Assembly (NCBI RefSeq): GCF_042663225.1 | Contig: NZ_JBHTAA010000001.1 | Span: 806,001 to 870,000, forward strand | Source: Haloferax namakaokahaiae | GTDB lineage: Archaea; Halobacteriota; Halobacteria; Halobacteriales; Haloferacaceae | Reading direction: 5' to 3' | DNA: 64,000 nt | Part shown: in pieces, positions 16,552-25,054 of the stretch | Position numbering within the stretch: the first letter of the stretch is position 1 | Layout of the letters: each line of letters starts with the position of its first letter | The notes under the pieces: model-generated | Told to the model about the DNA's origin: nothing | The model's input: only the letters and a program-made list of their open reading frames with translations | Database searches by the model: none | Translations under genes and position numbers: made by a program

Positions 16552-17870
16552 TCACTCGCGTGACTGGCCATCTCGCCCGCCGAACCGACGCTGTCGCGCT
16601 GGTGAAGCCAGTAGAGGAAACCGAAGAACGCCGTCGCCAGCACGTTCAGGACGGCCTTGTAGTTGAGTTCGATACTCACGTCCGCGATTTGGGCGGTCGA
16701 TGGGTCGGGGATGAGACCCGCCGCGCTGAAGACGAAGTGGACGACGACGCCGGTGACGACGGCGGCGACGAAAATCATCCCCGAGAGGATGGCCGCGAAC
16801 GTCGTCCCGTAGTACTCGCGGTAGGCGTCCACGATGGGCGGGACGATGAGGTCCGCGTAGATGTAGCTCAGGACGCTCCCGAACGGAAGCCCGTTCGTCC
16901 AGAGAATCGTCCCGAACGGGACGTTCCCGACCGAGCAGACGAACGTCGCCACGCCGATGACCGCGCCGACGATAGCGGTCCAGAAGACGTACACCGGGAC
17001 GCCGAACGTCGGCCCGGAGAAGATAGTCGTCCAGACCTGTTCGGGGATGAATCCGGCGATGAGACCGGCGAAAATGAAGCCGATAGCGATTTCGTCCCAG
17101 AGCATGCCCCACTCTTTCCACTGCTTGTCGGCGAGGGCTTTCCACCCGCTGAGCGAGGTCGCTTGCGCACGAATCGAGGTCTGCTGCTGTTCGGGGTCGA
17201 AGCTCTCCTTGCACGACTTCGAACAGAAGTAGTACGTTTTCTCATCCTGTTCGACCGAGTAGTCGGCCTCGTCGGGCGTGAGTTCCATCCCGCAGACGGG
17301 GTCTTGGACCTTCTCGACCTCGTCTTCGACGTTCTTTCGGGCCTGTTCGACCACCTCGTCGGGGACGAGATAGACGAATCCGAACGCCATCAGGCCGATG
17401 AGGATGAACCCGCCGAGGATGTCGGCGGCGAGGAACTGCCACCCGAGCAGAATCCAGATGACCGCGCCGATTTCGATGACGAGGTTCGTCGAGGCGAACA
17501 TGAACGCCCCGAGGGTGGCCGCGGCGGACCCGCCCTTTTTGAACAGGTTCTTCGCCGTTGCGATGGCGCTGTAGGAACACGACGACGAGACGAACCCGAA
17601 CGTCGTCCCGTAGCCGAGTTCGCGCAGACCGTGGCCGTCGAGCAACTCCGAAATCTCCTCGTCGGAGGTCCACGCCTCCACGCCGCCGGCGATGGCGAAG
17701 CCGACGACGAGCGCCCACCACGTCACCCACGCCATCGCGGCGGTGGTCCGCAAGAACGTCTGGGTGCTCTCGACGAAGAACGTCCCCAGCGGTTTCGTGG
17801 TCGTGACCACGCCGATTCCGACGGTCAACAGTGCGATGCCAGCGAGCAGCGCGTACTCTGCTCGGTCCAT
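16548..17870 (-). CDS. DUF318 (YraQ-type) permease with embedded YHS metal-binding domain
   Basis: 440 aa from the ATG at 17870. Two half-permeases, each of four or so helices, flank a cytoplasmic insert. Each half has the DUF318 cysteine motif: FVSSSCSYSA (Cys98) and FVCSVGNVPFG (Cys312). The insert, about residues 190-225, is a YHS/TRASH-type domain with Cys194 (DPVCGMEL), Cys216 and Cys220 (YFCSKSCKESF). YHS domains bind copper or other soft metals, so metal export or metal-gated transport is likely; the solute is not known. Its stop overlaps the convergent Nudix-eIF2B stop. Confidence 0.85.
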   Translation of the reverse strand: MDRAEYALLAGIALLTVGIGVVTTTKPLGTFFVESTQTFLRTTAAMAWVTWWALVVGFAIAGGVEAWTSDEEISELLDGHGLRELGYGTTFGFVSSSCSYSAIATAKNLFKKGGSAAATLGAFMFASTNLVIEIGAVIWILLGWQFLAADILGGFILIGLMAFGFVYLVPDEVVEQARKNVEDEVEKVQDPVCGMELTPDEADYSVEQDEKTYYFCSKSCKESFDPEQQQTSIRAQATSLSGWKALADKQWKEWGMLWDEIAIGFIFAGLIAGFIPEQVWTTIFSGPTFGVPVYVFWTAIVGAVIGVATFVCSVGNVPFGTILWTNGLPFGSVLSYIYADLIVPPIVDAYREYYGTTFAAILSGMIFVAAVVTGVVVHFVFSAAGLIPDPSTAQIADVSIELNYKAVLNVLATAFFGFLYWLHQRDSVGSAGEMASHASD

Positions 17871-18257
17871 GGGACGTCTAGTACGGGCTGGATATTTTAC
17901 GGAGTTTCGGCTCACAGAGTCGGGGTGAGCGAGGGAGTTGTGTTTGGAAGTGCGGGAATCCGCAGCCCCGAGAATTTGGAAATCGGTGTCCGTCTCCGGC
18001 GGCGAGCTTCGTCGCCCTCGACCTGTATGATTCTATTCAGGAGCGTCGAGGGTGTCGAACGCCCGTCCCGGTGGTCGTGGCTTGGCGTTGAGTTCCCATT
18101 CGATTCCGAACCGGTCCTCGAACGTTCGATGGTGTGACGCGGTGTGCGAAACCGTGGTCCCGAGTTCACTCGCGCGTTCGGAAATCGGTATACGAAACCA
18201 CTCCGTGCGAGTCGTCCTAAACGTGTGGTCGAACGGGCGCGGCGGTATCCGATAGCC
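17871..18257. other. Gene-poor 387-nt gap
   Basis: Between the permease start and the iclR stop no intact gene is supported. It should hold the permease promoter (AT-rich GATATTTTAC near 17890-17900). The central part carries a short VOC/PhnB-like coding remnant on the minus strand, listed separately. Confidence 0.6.
18033..18140 (-). pseudogene. Possible C-terminal remnant of a VOC/PhnB-like protein
   Basis: A minus-strand frame ending in TAG at 18033 reads FEDRFGIEWELN followed by about 20 residues. This resembles the C-terminal D-R-F-G-V-x-W-x-x-N motif of PhnB-like vicinal oxygen chelate proteins. No start codon or upstream VOC core remains before the iclR stop, so if real it is a decayed fragment. 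The similarity is short and could be chance. Confidence 0.35.
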
Positions 18258-19016
18258 TCACTTCGTCAGTTCGACTTGAATCGACTTCGCCGTGCTGATT
18301 ACCTGTCCCGTGATGTCCTCTTCGAGGTAGCGACCGGACAGCCTGCTCGACGGTCCAGAGACGCCAATCGCCGCCGCTGGCCCGCGCTCGTTGAGGCCGA
18401 TCGACGATGCGATGCCGATAGTTCCCTCTGCGTGTTCTCCTCTGCAAAACGCGATGCCGTTCTCGCGGATGGTGCGGAGTTCGCTGTGGAGGGTCTCAGG
18501 GTCGGTAATCGTCGCGTCCGTGTAGGCGGCGATGCCGTGGTCGTCGAGTATCTCGTCGATACGGCTCGGGTCGAACGATGCGAGGATGGCCTTCCCCGGG
18601 GCGGTCACGTGAAGTGGGAGACGGCTTCCACACGTGTGTTCCGGCACCCAGTCACTCACCCCGAACGACGTGTAGATGCAGATGCCAACGCCACCCTCTT
18701 CGACTACCAGCGTCGTCGCCTCACCGGTGACCTGCGCCAGATTATCGACGTACGGTCTCGCCACGTTGTACAGTCTCAGGCGAGTGCGAGCACCCTCTCC
18801 GAGAGCCAGCAAGCCCATCGACGGGAGGTACTTTCGGTCTCGCTTTTTCACGTACCCCAGTTCGCGGAGCGTCGAGAGATGCGTGTGGACGACTCCCTTC
18901 GACAGGCCGACGGTGTCTGCGAGTTCAGTGACACCCAGCGGCCGGTCGGCGTCCACCAGTTGCTCCAAGATTCGAAACGAGTTGACCGTAGCATCGACTG
19001 TCTTCGCCGAGGACAT
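18258..19016 (-). CDS. IclR-family transcriptional regulator
   Basis: 252 aa from the ATG at 19016. The N-terminal winged helix is clear: SFRILEQLVDADRPLGVTEL, LSKGVVHTHLSTLRELGYV. The C-terminal effector domain has the usual IclR elements (GVGICIYTSFG, LPLHVTAPGKAILA, GIAFCRGEH, GIASSIG). It is divergent from the alcohol dehydrogenase-ABC-galactonate dehydratase operon and is its probable regulator. In Haloferax, IclR-type factors control pentose and hexose catabolic operons. A TATATA box about 25 nt upstream and a perfect inverted repeat just beyond it suggest autoregulation. Confidence 0.92.
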   Translation of the reverse strand: MSSAKTVDATVNSFRILEQLVDADRPLGVTELADTVGLSKGVVHTHLSTLRELGYVKKRDRKYLPSMGLLALGEGARTRLRLYNVARPYVDNLAQVTGEATTLVVEEGGVGICIYTSFGVSDWVPEHTCGSRLPLHVTAPGKAILASFDPSRIDEILDDHGIAAYTDATITDPETLHSELRTIRENGIAFCRGEHAEGTIGIASSIGLNERGPAAAIGVSGPSSRLSGRYLEEDITGQVISTAKSIQVELTK

Positions 19017-19037
19017 AGTGTGAGGACGTAGCACGAC

Positions 19038-19043
19038 TATATA
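19038..19043 (-). promoter_or_regulatory. TATA box of the iclR gene
   Basis: TATATA centred about 24-25 nt upstream of the iclR ATG at 19016, consistent with a leaderless mRNA. Confidence 0.6.
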
Positions 19044-19067
19044 GAAATTGTTCTTCAGAGCAGAACA

Positions 19068-19100
19068 GTGGCGCACTCAGCCCGCGTTCGAGTGCGCCAC
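19068..19100. promoter_or_regulatory. Perfect 11-bp inverted repeat, candidate IclR operator
   Basis: GTGGCGCACTC at 19068-19078 and its exact reverse complement GAGTGCGCCAC at 19090-19100 are separated by 11 nt. The element lies between the divergent iclR and alcohol dehydrogenase genes, just upstream of the iclR TATA box. Dimeric IclR proteins bind such dyads. It has no T-tract, so a terminator is less likely. Confidence 0.6.
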
Positions 19101-19245
19101 GAAACCCACATTATTGTTCATCATCATAATATTTCCTACAGTACCATTCGGATAATATCTTCGTTCTGCTGTGCAAAACAACTCTCAAGCCCCGATTTCG
19201 GCATTCTGGGGCACTCACAGGGAGTTTTAGGAATTTGACCCGTAG

Positions 19246-19253
19246 TTATTTTA
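19246..19253 (+). promoter_or_regulatory. TATA-like box of the alcohol dehydrogenase operon
   Basis: TTATTTTA centred near 19250 predicts a transcript start at about 19277. That is 12 nt before the ATG at 19289 and downstream of the alternative ATG at 19271, so it supports the 19289 start. Confidence 0.45.
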
Positions 19254-19288
19254 CTCCCTTTCTGGCTCGCATGAGATGGATACCAACG

Positions 19289-20314
19289 ATGAGAACAGTC
19301 GAATTGACGGACACACACACGGTGGAAGTCGGCAACACGACCCGACCGGAGCCCGCCCGCGACGAGTTGCTCGTCGAGGTGAACGCCTGTGGTGTCTGTA
19401 CGACAGACCTACACATGTATACGGGGTCGCTCGCGGTGGATTACCCACTCGTACCGGGACACGAGAGCGCTGGCGACGTCGTCGAAGTCGGTGACGACAT
19501 CGACAGCTATCGGGTGGGTGACCGAGTGGCTATCAACCCCTCTGTCCCCTGTAACGAGTGTCGAGCGTGCAAGTCCGGCCGCGAGAACCTCTGTCACGAC
19601 CTCACCTCCATCGGTGGGGCGGCCAAGCACATCATCGACGGCGCGTTCGCCGAATACGTGACCGTTCCGGCCGGGAACGTCGAGCGAATCGGCGACCTCG
19701 ACTACCGAACGGCGGCGTTCGCCGAACCGCTCGGATGCGTCATCAACGGCATCGACCAGGTAGACTTGACCAGCGGTGAGACCGTCGTCGTGGTCGGTGC
19801 CGGGTTCATCGGACTCCTGCTCGTCCAGACGCTTCGGGCGAGCGGCGCGGGGACAATCGTCGTCTCCGAACCGGTCGCCGAGCGGCGAGAACTCGCGCTC
19901 GAAGTCGGCGCTGACTACACGCTCGACCCGACCGACGAGGACCCGGCGGCCGCCGTGACAGAACTCGTCGGCGACGTCGATGTCGCCATCGAGGCCGTCG
20001 GGTTACCCCAGACCATCGAACAGGCGCTCGACCTCACGGGACCCGGCGGGCGAACGCTCGTCTTCGGGGTTCCCCCGGAGGACGCGACGGTCGAACTCGC
20101 TCCGTTCGACCTCTTCTTCGAGGAGCGAGAGGTTCTCGGAAGCTACTCGCTCACGCCGAACACGTTCGCGCGGGCGGTGGCACTGCTTCAGAACGGCCGC
20201 ATCGACGTGGACACGCTCGTCACTGACGAGTTCGGTCTCGATGGCCTCGCAGAAGCGTTCCACCAGATGGAGAACCGCGAGGGACTGAAGAAGATGGTCT
20301 ACCCCGGCCAGTAA
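19289..20314 (+). CDS. Zinc-dependent MDR alcohol (sugar) dehydrogenase
   Basis: 341 aa from the ATG at 19289. Catalytic zinc ligands are in NACGVCTTDLH and VPGHESAG; the structural zinc lobe is CNECRACKSGRENLC. The Rossmann dinucleotide fold begins VVVGAGFIGLL. It belongs to the sorbitol/threonine-dehydrogenase group of the MDR superfamily. As first gene of an operon with a sugar-type ABC transporter and a galactonate dehydratase, it may oxidise galactose or a related polyol or aldose. The specific substrate is inferred from context only. In-frame starts at 19235 and 19271 are less well placed. Confidence 0.9.
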   Translation: MRTVELTDTHTVEVGNTTRPEPARDELLVEVNACGVCTTDLHMYTGSLAVDYPLVPGHESAGDVVEVGDDIDSYRVGDRVAINPSVPCNECRACKSGRENLCHDLTSIGGAAKHIIDGAFAEYVTVPAGNVERIGDLDYRTAAFAEPLGCVINGIDQVDLTSGETVVVVGAGFIGLLLVQTLRASGAGTIVVSEPVAERRELALEVGADYTLDPTDEDPAAAVTELVGDVDVAIEAVGLPQTIEQALDLTGPGGRTLVFGVPPEDATVELAPFDLFFEEREVLGSYSLTPNTFARAVALLQNGRIDVDTLVTDEFGLDGLAEAFHQMENREGLKKMVYPGQ

Positions 20315-20337
20315 GCATCGCAACGACGACTGACCAA

Positions 20338-20358
20338 ACACAGCACACACAGCACACA
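20338..20358. repeat. 9-bp tandem repeat before the binding-protein gene
   Basis: ACACAGCAC occurs twice plus ACA, ending at the base before the ATG of the solute-binding protein. It fills the second half of the 44-nt spacer. Confidence 0.75.
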
Positions 20359-21765
20359 ATGACTGACTCATACGACCGACGAACGTTCATGAAGACGACA
20401 GCGGGCGTCGCAACCGGCGTCGCACTTGCCGGTTGTACCCGCGGTGGCGAATCGACGCAGACGACGACCGACTCGGGTGGCGACTCCGCCAACCAGGAGG
20501 CACCCATCCCACTGAGCGAGTACGACGCCGATATCGACTGGAAACAGTTCGAAGGCTCGCAGATTAACATCGGTGCGGTCCAGCACCCGTGGGTAGACGC
20601 GGTCAAGCCCGCGGTGCCGACGTTCGAGGAACTCACCGGTATCGACGTGGAGTGGAACATCCTGCCGGAACAGCAGTTCCGGACCAAGCGACAGACCGAC
20701 GTGAGCACCGGCGCTGGCCAGTTCGACGTGTTCTTCATGGACCAAGTCGTCAACCAGTTCCGCAACGAAGGGTGGCTCCAGCCGCTCGACCCGTACTTCG
20801 AAGACGGCAGTCTGTACGACGAGGACTGGTACGCACCGGACGACCTGTTCGAGGCATCGAAGTGGCAAGCACACGGTGGCGGGTACAGCGATACGTGGAC
20901 CGGCCTGCCGATTACCGTCGAGGTCCAGACTCAGTTCTATCGGACCGACCTCTACGAGAAACACGGGCTCGAAGTCGCCGAGACGCTCGAAGAATTCCGG
21001 CAGAACGCACAGACGATTCACGAGAACGAATCGGACGTCGTCGGAACCGTCGGCCGCGGGCAGAAAGGCTACGGGATGAACATCTACGTCCTGAACACCT
21101 TCCTGCGCCAGAACGGCGCGGCGCTCTGGGATAGCTTCCCGGACGACTCCGGTCTCGACTCGCAGGGCGTCATCGACGCCGCGAACTGGTACGTCAGCCT
21201 ACTCCAAGAGTTCGGGCCGCAAGGCGCGTCCACCCAGACGTGGTCCGACGTGCTCTCGACGATGCAGGAAGGCCGCGCGGGTCACATCGTCGCCGACGCC
21301 AACCTGTTCTGGCCGGGCCTGACCGGTTCCGACTCCTCTGTCGCCGACAACGTCGGTATCGCAACGGTGCCGAAACCGGCGGACGGCCAGTTCTCGCCGA
21401 ACGCGTACAACTGGCAAATCTCCACGTCGAAGAACGCGAAGAACTCCGAAGCCGGGTTCCTGTTCATGCTGTGGGCCACCTCGGAACCGACCAACACGTG
21501 GATGCACCTGAACAACGACGCCGCCTTCTCGGTTCGACAGTCCGTCTGGGAGAACGACGAGTTCCGCTCCCGCGTCGGCGACGAGTTCGCACAGGTCACC
21601 CTCGAATCGCTGCAAGCGGCCGCACCGGACCCCTTCGACCGCAAGTACCCCGAGTGGGGCCAGCGCTACTCGGAAGAACTGCAGCGAGCCATCGCCGACC
21701 AGAAATCCGCCGAGGAGTCGATGACGCAAGCCGCGGAAATCGCACAGGAGATTTACAGCGGCTAA
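20359..21765 (+). CDS. Sugar ABC transporter solute-binding lipoprotein (Tat-exported)
   Basis: 468 aa. The N-terminus has the Tat motif DRRTFMK, a hydrophobic stretch, and the lipobox LAGC, so the mature protein is a lipid-anchored folded protein outside the membrane. The body is a family-1 extracellular sugar-binding protein (MalE/UgpB-like), with a W-rich ligand region and the NWYVSLLQEFGP hinge-type segment. It delivers substrate to the two permeases encoded next. Operon partners suggest a sugar or sugar acid related to galactose or galactonate. Confidence 0.92.
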   Translation: MTDSYDRRTFMKTTAGVATGVALAGCTRGGESTQTTTDSGGDSANQEAPIPLSEYDADIDWKQFEGSQINIGAVQHPWVDAVKPAVPTFEELTGIDVEWNILPEQQFRTKRQTDVSTGAGQFDVFFMDQVVNQFRNEGWLQPLDPYFEDGSLYDEDWYAPDDLFEASKWQAHGGGYSDTWTGLPITVEVQTQFYRTDLYEKHGLEVAETLEEFRQNAQTIHENESDVVGTVGRGQKGYGMNIYVLNTFLRQNGAALWDSFPDDSGLDSQGVIDAANWYVSLLQEFGPQGASTQTWSDVLSTMQEGRAGHIVADANLFWPGLTGSDSSVADNVGIATVPKPADGQFSPNAYNWQISTSKNAKNSEAGFLFMLWATSEPTNTWMHLNNDAAFSVRQSVWENDEFRSRVGDEFAQVTLESLQAAAPDPFDRKYPEWGQRYSEELQRAIADQKSAEESMTQAAEIAQEIYSG

Positions 21766-21787
21766 CGCGACTCCAGCACCACCCACG

Positions 21788-21865
21788 ACACGATTCAACC
21801 GCGTTCACATCACAACACGATTCAACCGCGTTCATACCACAACACGATTCACCCACGCTCACATG
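21788..21865. repeat. 27-bp tandem repeat, three copies
   Basis: Units start at 21788, 21815 and 21842. Each begins ACACGATTCA; units 1 and 2 differ at only a few bases, unit 3 is more diverged and runs into the permease ATG at 21863. They occupy nearly all of the 97-nt spacer between the binding protein and first permease. Confidence 0.9.
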
Positions 21866-22801
21866 AGTACCAAAACGCAAACAGAAACGACACCCAACGA
21901 GCAGACGGCCACCGCCAGACTGCGCGACCTGTGGAACGACTACCTCGCGTACTGGTTCGTCGCGCCGATGGTGGTGGTGATGCTCCTTATCACCTTCTTC
22001 CCCGGCGCGTACGACCTCTACCTCAGCCTCATCGAGGAACCGACGTTCAACGTCTTCGACGCCCAATTCGTCGGCTTGGCCAACTTCGAGACGGCGTTCA
22101 CGCTGGGCGGTGCGTTCCACTCGTTCGTCGTCACGATTACCGTCGTCGTCGGCGCGCTACTCCTCGAAACCGTCCTCGGCTTCTTCCTCGCAACGCTCGT
22201 CACCGGTGTGGAGTCTACGCGAGCGAAGTCGTTCTATCGAGTGCTGTTCATCGTCCCGATGGCCGTCGCGCCCGTCTCGCTCGCCACCATCGGCAGAATC
22301 ATGCTGAACAGCGAAATCGGCGTCATCCCGTATCTGATAGAGGCCGCGACGCCGTTCGCGGCACCGGCGTTCCTCTCCGAGATGCCGCTGCTGACGGTGA
22401 TTCTGCTCGATACGTGGAACTGGACGCCGTTTATGTTCATCATCTTCTACGCCGGTCTCTCGTCGGTGCCCGAGACGCTCGTCGAGGCGGCGCGAGTCGA
22501 TGGCGCACCGCTGTGGCGGCGCTACGTCCACGTCATCATCCCGTACATGAAGCCGGTGGTGTTCGTCGCCACCCTCATTCGGATGATAGACCTCTTCCGG
22601 ACGTTCGGCGTGGTGTACGGACTGACGCAGGGCGGCCCGGGGACGGCGACCCAACTGGTGAGTATCAACATCTACGAACAGATGTTCATCAACAACCAAC
22701 CGGGGGTGGCCGCCGCCATCGCGGTGGTCTATCTCGTCCTCGTCGTCGCGCTGTGTAACGTCATCATCGCCAAAGTCGGCTTCGAGGGGGTGTGGAACTG
22801 A
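21863..22801 (+). CDS. Sugar ABC transporter permease, MalF-like
   Basis: 312 aa with six predicted membrane helices after a short cytoplasmic N-terminus. The EAA loop, which contacts the ATPase, is VEAARVDGAPLWRRYVHVIIP. The GGPG motif in YGLTQGGPGTATQL is typical of the MalF/UgpA family. The stop overlaps the next permease start by one base (TGATG). It forms the membrane heterodimer with the following gene product. Confidence 0.93.
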   Translation: MSTKTQTETTPNEQTATARLRDLWNDYLAYWFVAPMVVVMLLITFFPGAYDLYLSLIEEPTFNVFDAQFVGLANFETAFTLGGAFHSFVVTITVVVGALLLETVLGFFLATLVTGVESTRAKSFYRVLFIVPMAVAPVSLATIGRIMLNSEIGVIPYLIEAATPFAAPAFLSEMPLLTVILLDTWNWTPFMFIIFYAGLSSVPETLVEAARVDGAPLWRRYVHVIIPYMKPVVFVATLIRMIDLFRTFGVVYGLTQGGPGTATQLVSINIYEQMFINNQPGVAAAIAVVYLVLVVALCNVIIAKVGFEGVWN

Positions 22802-23679
22802 TGGCGACGCAGGATATCGACACCGCGACCGGGTCGCAGTGGCTCGACACGGAGACGCGCGAGACGGTCGTTCGGGTCGTCCGCCACGCCGTCTTGCTCC
22901 TGTGGTCGTTCGTCGTGTTGTTCCCCCTCTACTGGTTGGCGTCGATGTCGCTGAAACCCCCGGGAGAAGCGAACTCGCTGCCCCCGGACTGGGTGTTCCT
23001 GCCGACGGTGTACAACTACATCCAACTCGCACAGAGCGGCGAGTTCCTCGCGGCGTTCGCCAACAGCGTCGTCATGGTGTCGGCGTCCGTGATTCTCGTC
23101 CTGCTCATCGGCGTCCCCGCCGCGTACGTCCTCTCGCGGTACGACATCCCGATGCAACGCGACGTGCTCGTGTGGATACTCTCCTCGCGGATGCTCCCGC
23201 CGATCGCCGTCGTCATCCCCTTCTTCGTCATCTTCCGGTCGCTCAACCTGTTCGATACGCGACTCGGGATGGTGTTCATGTACGTCAGCATCAACCTCTC
23301 GCTGGTGGTGTGGGTGATGAAGGCGTTCTTCGACGGCATTCCGGAGACGCTGGAAGAGGCCGCCCGCGTCGATGGCGCGACCCGGTTTCAGTCGTTCCTG
23401 AAGGTCGTCCTCCCGGCGGCCAAACCCGGCATCTTCTCCGTTGCGATTATCAGCTTCATCTTCGCGTGGATCGAACTGCTGTTCGGTCTCGTCCTGACGA
23501 ACTTCAAAGCGGTCCCCGTGACGCTGTTCGTCTACTCGTTTATCGGCTCTCGGTCTATCGAATGGGGGATGCTCGCGGCCGCCTCGACGGCGATGATCAT
23601 CCCCATCGTCATCTTCCTGATTGCGGTGAACAAGTACCTCGCCGCTGGACTCAGCTTCGGTGTGGTGATCAAAGAATGA
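22801..23679 (+). CDS. Sugar ABC transporter permease, MalG-like
   Basis: 292 aa from the ATG at 22801, which overlaps the previous stop. Six helices and the EAA loop LEEAARVDGATRFQSFLKVVLP are seen. The C-terminus FGVVIKE is short, as is typical of MalG/UgpE proteins. It pairs with the MalF-like protein and the ATPase encoded 103 nt downstream. Confidence 0.93.
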   Translation: MATQDIDTATGSQWLDTETRETVVRVVRHAVLLLWSFVVLFPLYWLASMSLKPPGEANSLPPDWVFLPTVYNYIQLAQSGEFLAAFANSVVMVSASVILVLLIGVPAAYVLSRYDIPMQRDVLVWILSSRMLPPIAVVIPFFVIFRSLNLFDTRLGMVFMYVSINLSLVVWVMKAFFDGIPETLEEAARVDGATRFQSFLKVVLPAAKPGIFSVAIISFIFAWIELLFGLVLTNFKAVPVTLFVYSFIGSRSIEWGMLAAASTAMIIPIVIFLIAVNKYLAAGLSFGVVIKE

Positions 23680-23700
23680 ACTCGACTTCACATTGGCAGG

Positions 23701-23736
23701 ACGCATCGTTCACGAAACACGCATCGTTCACGAAAC
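23701..23736. repeat. 18-bp perfect tandem repeat, two copies
   Basis: ACGCATCGTTCACGAAAC occurs at 23701-23718 and again, identically, at 23719-23736. It lies in the spacer between the MalG-like permease and the ATPase. Confidence 0.92.
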
Positions 23737-23782
23737 AGCCTCACGCGGCGGGAGTACGCGGCCGCGAGACGGAGGAGCACTA

Positions 23783-24946
23783 ATGGCCCGTATCACTCTC
23801 GACGACGTGACGAAACGGTTCGGAGACGATGGAGACGCCGTCGTCGCAGTTGACGACGTCTCACTCGATATTGCCGACGGCGAGTTCGTCGTCTTCGTCG
23901 GCCCCTCGGGCAGTGGAAAATCGACGCTGATGCGGACCGTCGCAGGTCTCGAAACGCAGTCCGAGGGCGATGTCTACATCGGCGACACCCTCGTGAATCA
24001 ACTCGGCCCGCGTGCGCGAGACATCGCGATGGTGTTCCAGAACTACGCGCTGTACCCCAATATGACCGTCGAGGAGAACATGTCCTTCGGGCTGAAGATG
24101 TCTACGGACCTCTCGAAATCGGAGATTGCAGACCAAGTGGCGTCTGCCGCCGAGATGATGGGCATCGGGAAGTTGCTCGACAACAAACCCGGCGAACTCT
24201 CCGGCGGCCAACAACAGCGCGTCGCGCTGGGTCGGGCAATCGTCCGCGACCCGAACGTGTTCTTGATGGACGAACCGCTGTCGAACTTAGATGCGAAGCT
24301 TCGGGCGTCGATGCGGACCGAGATAAATCGCCTCCAGAACGAACTCGGCGTGACGACGCTGTACGTCACCCACGACCAGACGGAGGCGATGACGATGGGC
24401 GACCGACTCGTCGTGCTCAACTTCGGCGAACTCCAGCAAGTCGGGACGCCACTCGAATGCTTCTACCGCCCGGCGAACCGATTCGTCGCCGGGTTCATCG
24501 GGTCGCCGTCAATGAACTTCTTCGAAGGGACCGTCGGAAGCGGAACGCTCGTCGCCGACGGGTTCGAATACGAACTCTCCGAGTCGATGCGGTCGAGCGT
24601 CGGCGACCGAACGAAGGTGACACTGGGCGCTCGCCCAGAGGACTTCGACCTCTCGGAGGACTCCGTGTCGAACGGCTTCGAAGTGGCCGTGGACGTCGTC
24701 GAACCGATGGGGAGCATCTCCTACGTCTACGTCCGCCCGGTCGAGCAGTCCCACGACGAGACGTTCGTCGTCGAAGTCGATGGACAGCGACCCATCTCCG
24801 AGGGCGACCATCTGTACGCACGGGTGTCGCCGACCGACATCCACCTCTTCGATACCCAGTCGGGTGAGACGATTCACCAGCGAACACTCACGGACGAAGC
24901 CGAAGAAGTGCTCTCACGACGCCCCGAGAGCGCCGTCTCGAAGTGA
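23783..24946 (+). CDS. Sugar ABC transporter ATP-binding protein (MalK/UgpC-like)
   Basis: 387 aa from the ATG at 23783. It has Walker A GPSGSGKST, Q-loop FQNYALYPNMT, signature LSGGQQQR, Walker B VFLMDEPLSNLD and the H-loop THDQTEAM. A C-terminal TOBE-type regulatory domain follows (GARPEDF, VEPMGSISYVYVR). The open frame extends upstream to 23693, but that part is the tandem-repeat spacer. One ATPase serves both permeases as a homodimer. Confidence 0.94.
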   Translation: MARITLDDVTKRFGDDGDAVVAVDDVSLDIADGEFVVFVGPSGSGKSTLMRTVAGLETQSEGDVYIGDTLVNQLGPRARDIAMVFQNYALYPNMTVEENMSFGLKMSTDLSKSEIADQVASAAEMMGIGKLLDNKPGELSGGQQQRVALGRAIVRDPNVFLMDEPLSNLDAKLRASMRTEINRLQNELGVTTLYVTHDQTEAMTMGDRLVVLNFGELQQVGTPLECFYRPANRFVAGFIGSPSMNFFEGTVGSGTLVADGFEYELSESMRSSVGDRTKVTLGARPEDFDLSEDSVSNGFEVAVDVVEPMGSISYVYVRPVEQSHDETFVVEVDGQRPISEGDHLYARVSPTDIHLFDTQSGETIHQRTLTDEAEEVLSRRPESAVSK

Positions 24947-25054
24947 ACTGATGACCGTTGCGGGCGTACAGCAGCGTTGTTGCGAGCACACGGGCTTACA
25001 AGCTCGTTCCAATCTCTCCCCCGCATTGAAGTAGATAGTATCAGAGTAGCAACC

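Noticed and set aside
16452..18137. Long plus-strand open frame opposite the DUF318 permease
   Set aside because: It is antisense to a gene with clear membrane and YHS motifs; the translation is Arg/Asp/Glu-rich without any domain, as expected for shadow frames in high-GC DNA.
21788..21865. Could the 27-bp repeats be a CRISPR array?
   Set aside because: The units are directly adjacent with no spacers, only three copies, and no cas genes are in the window.
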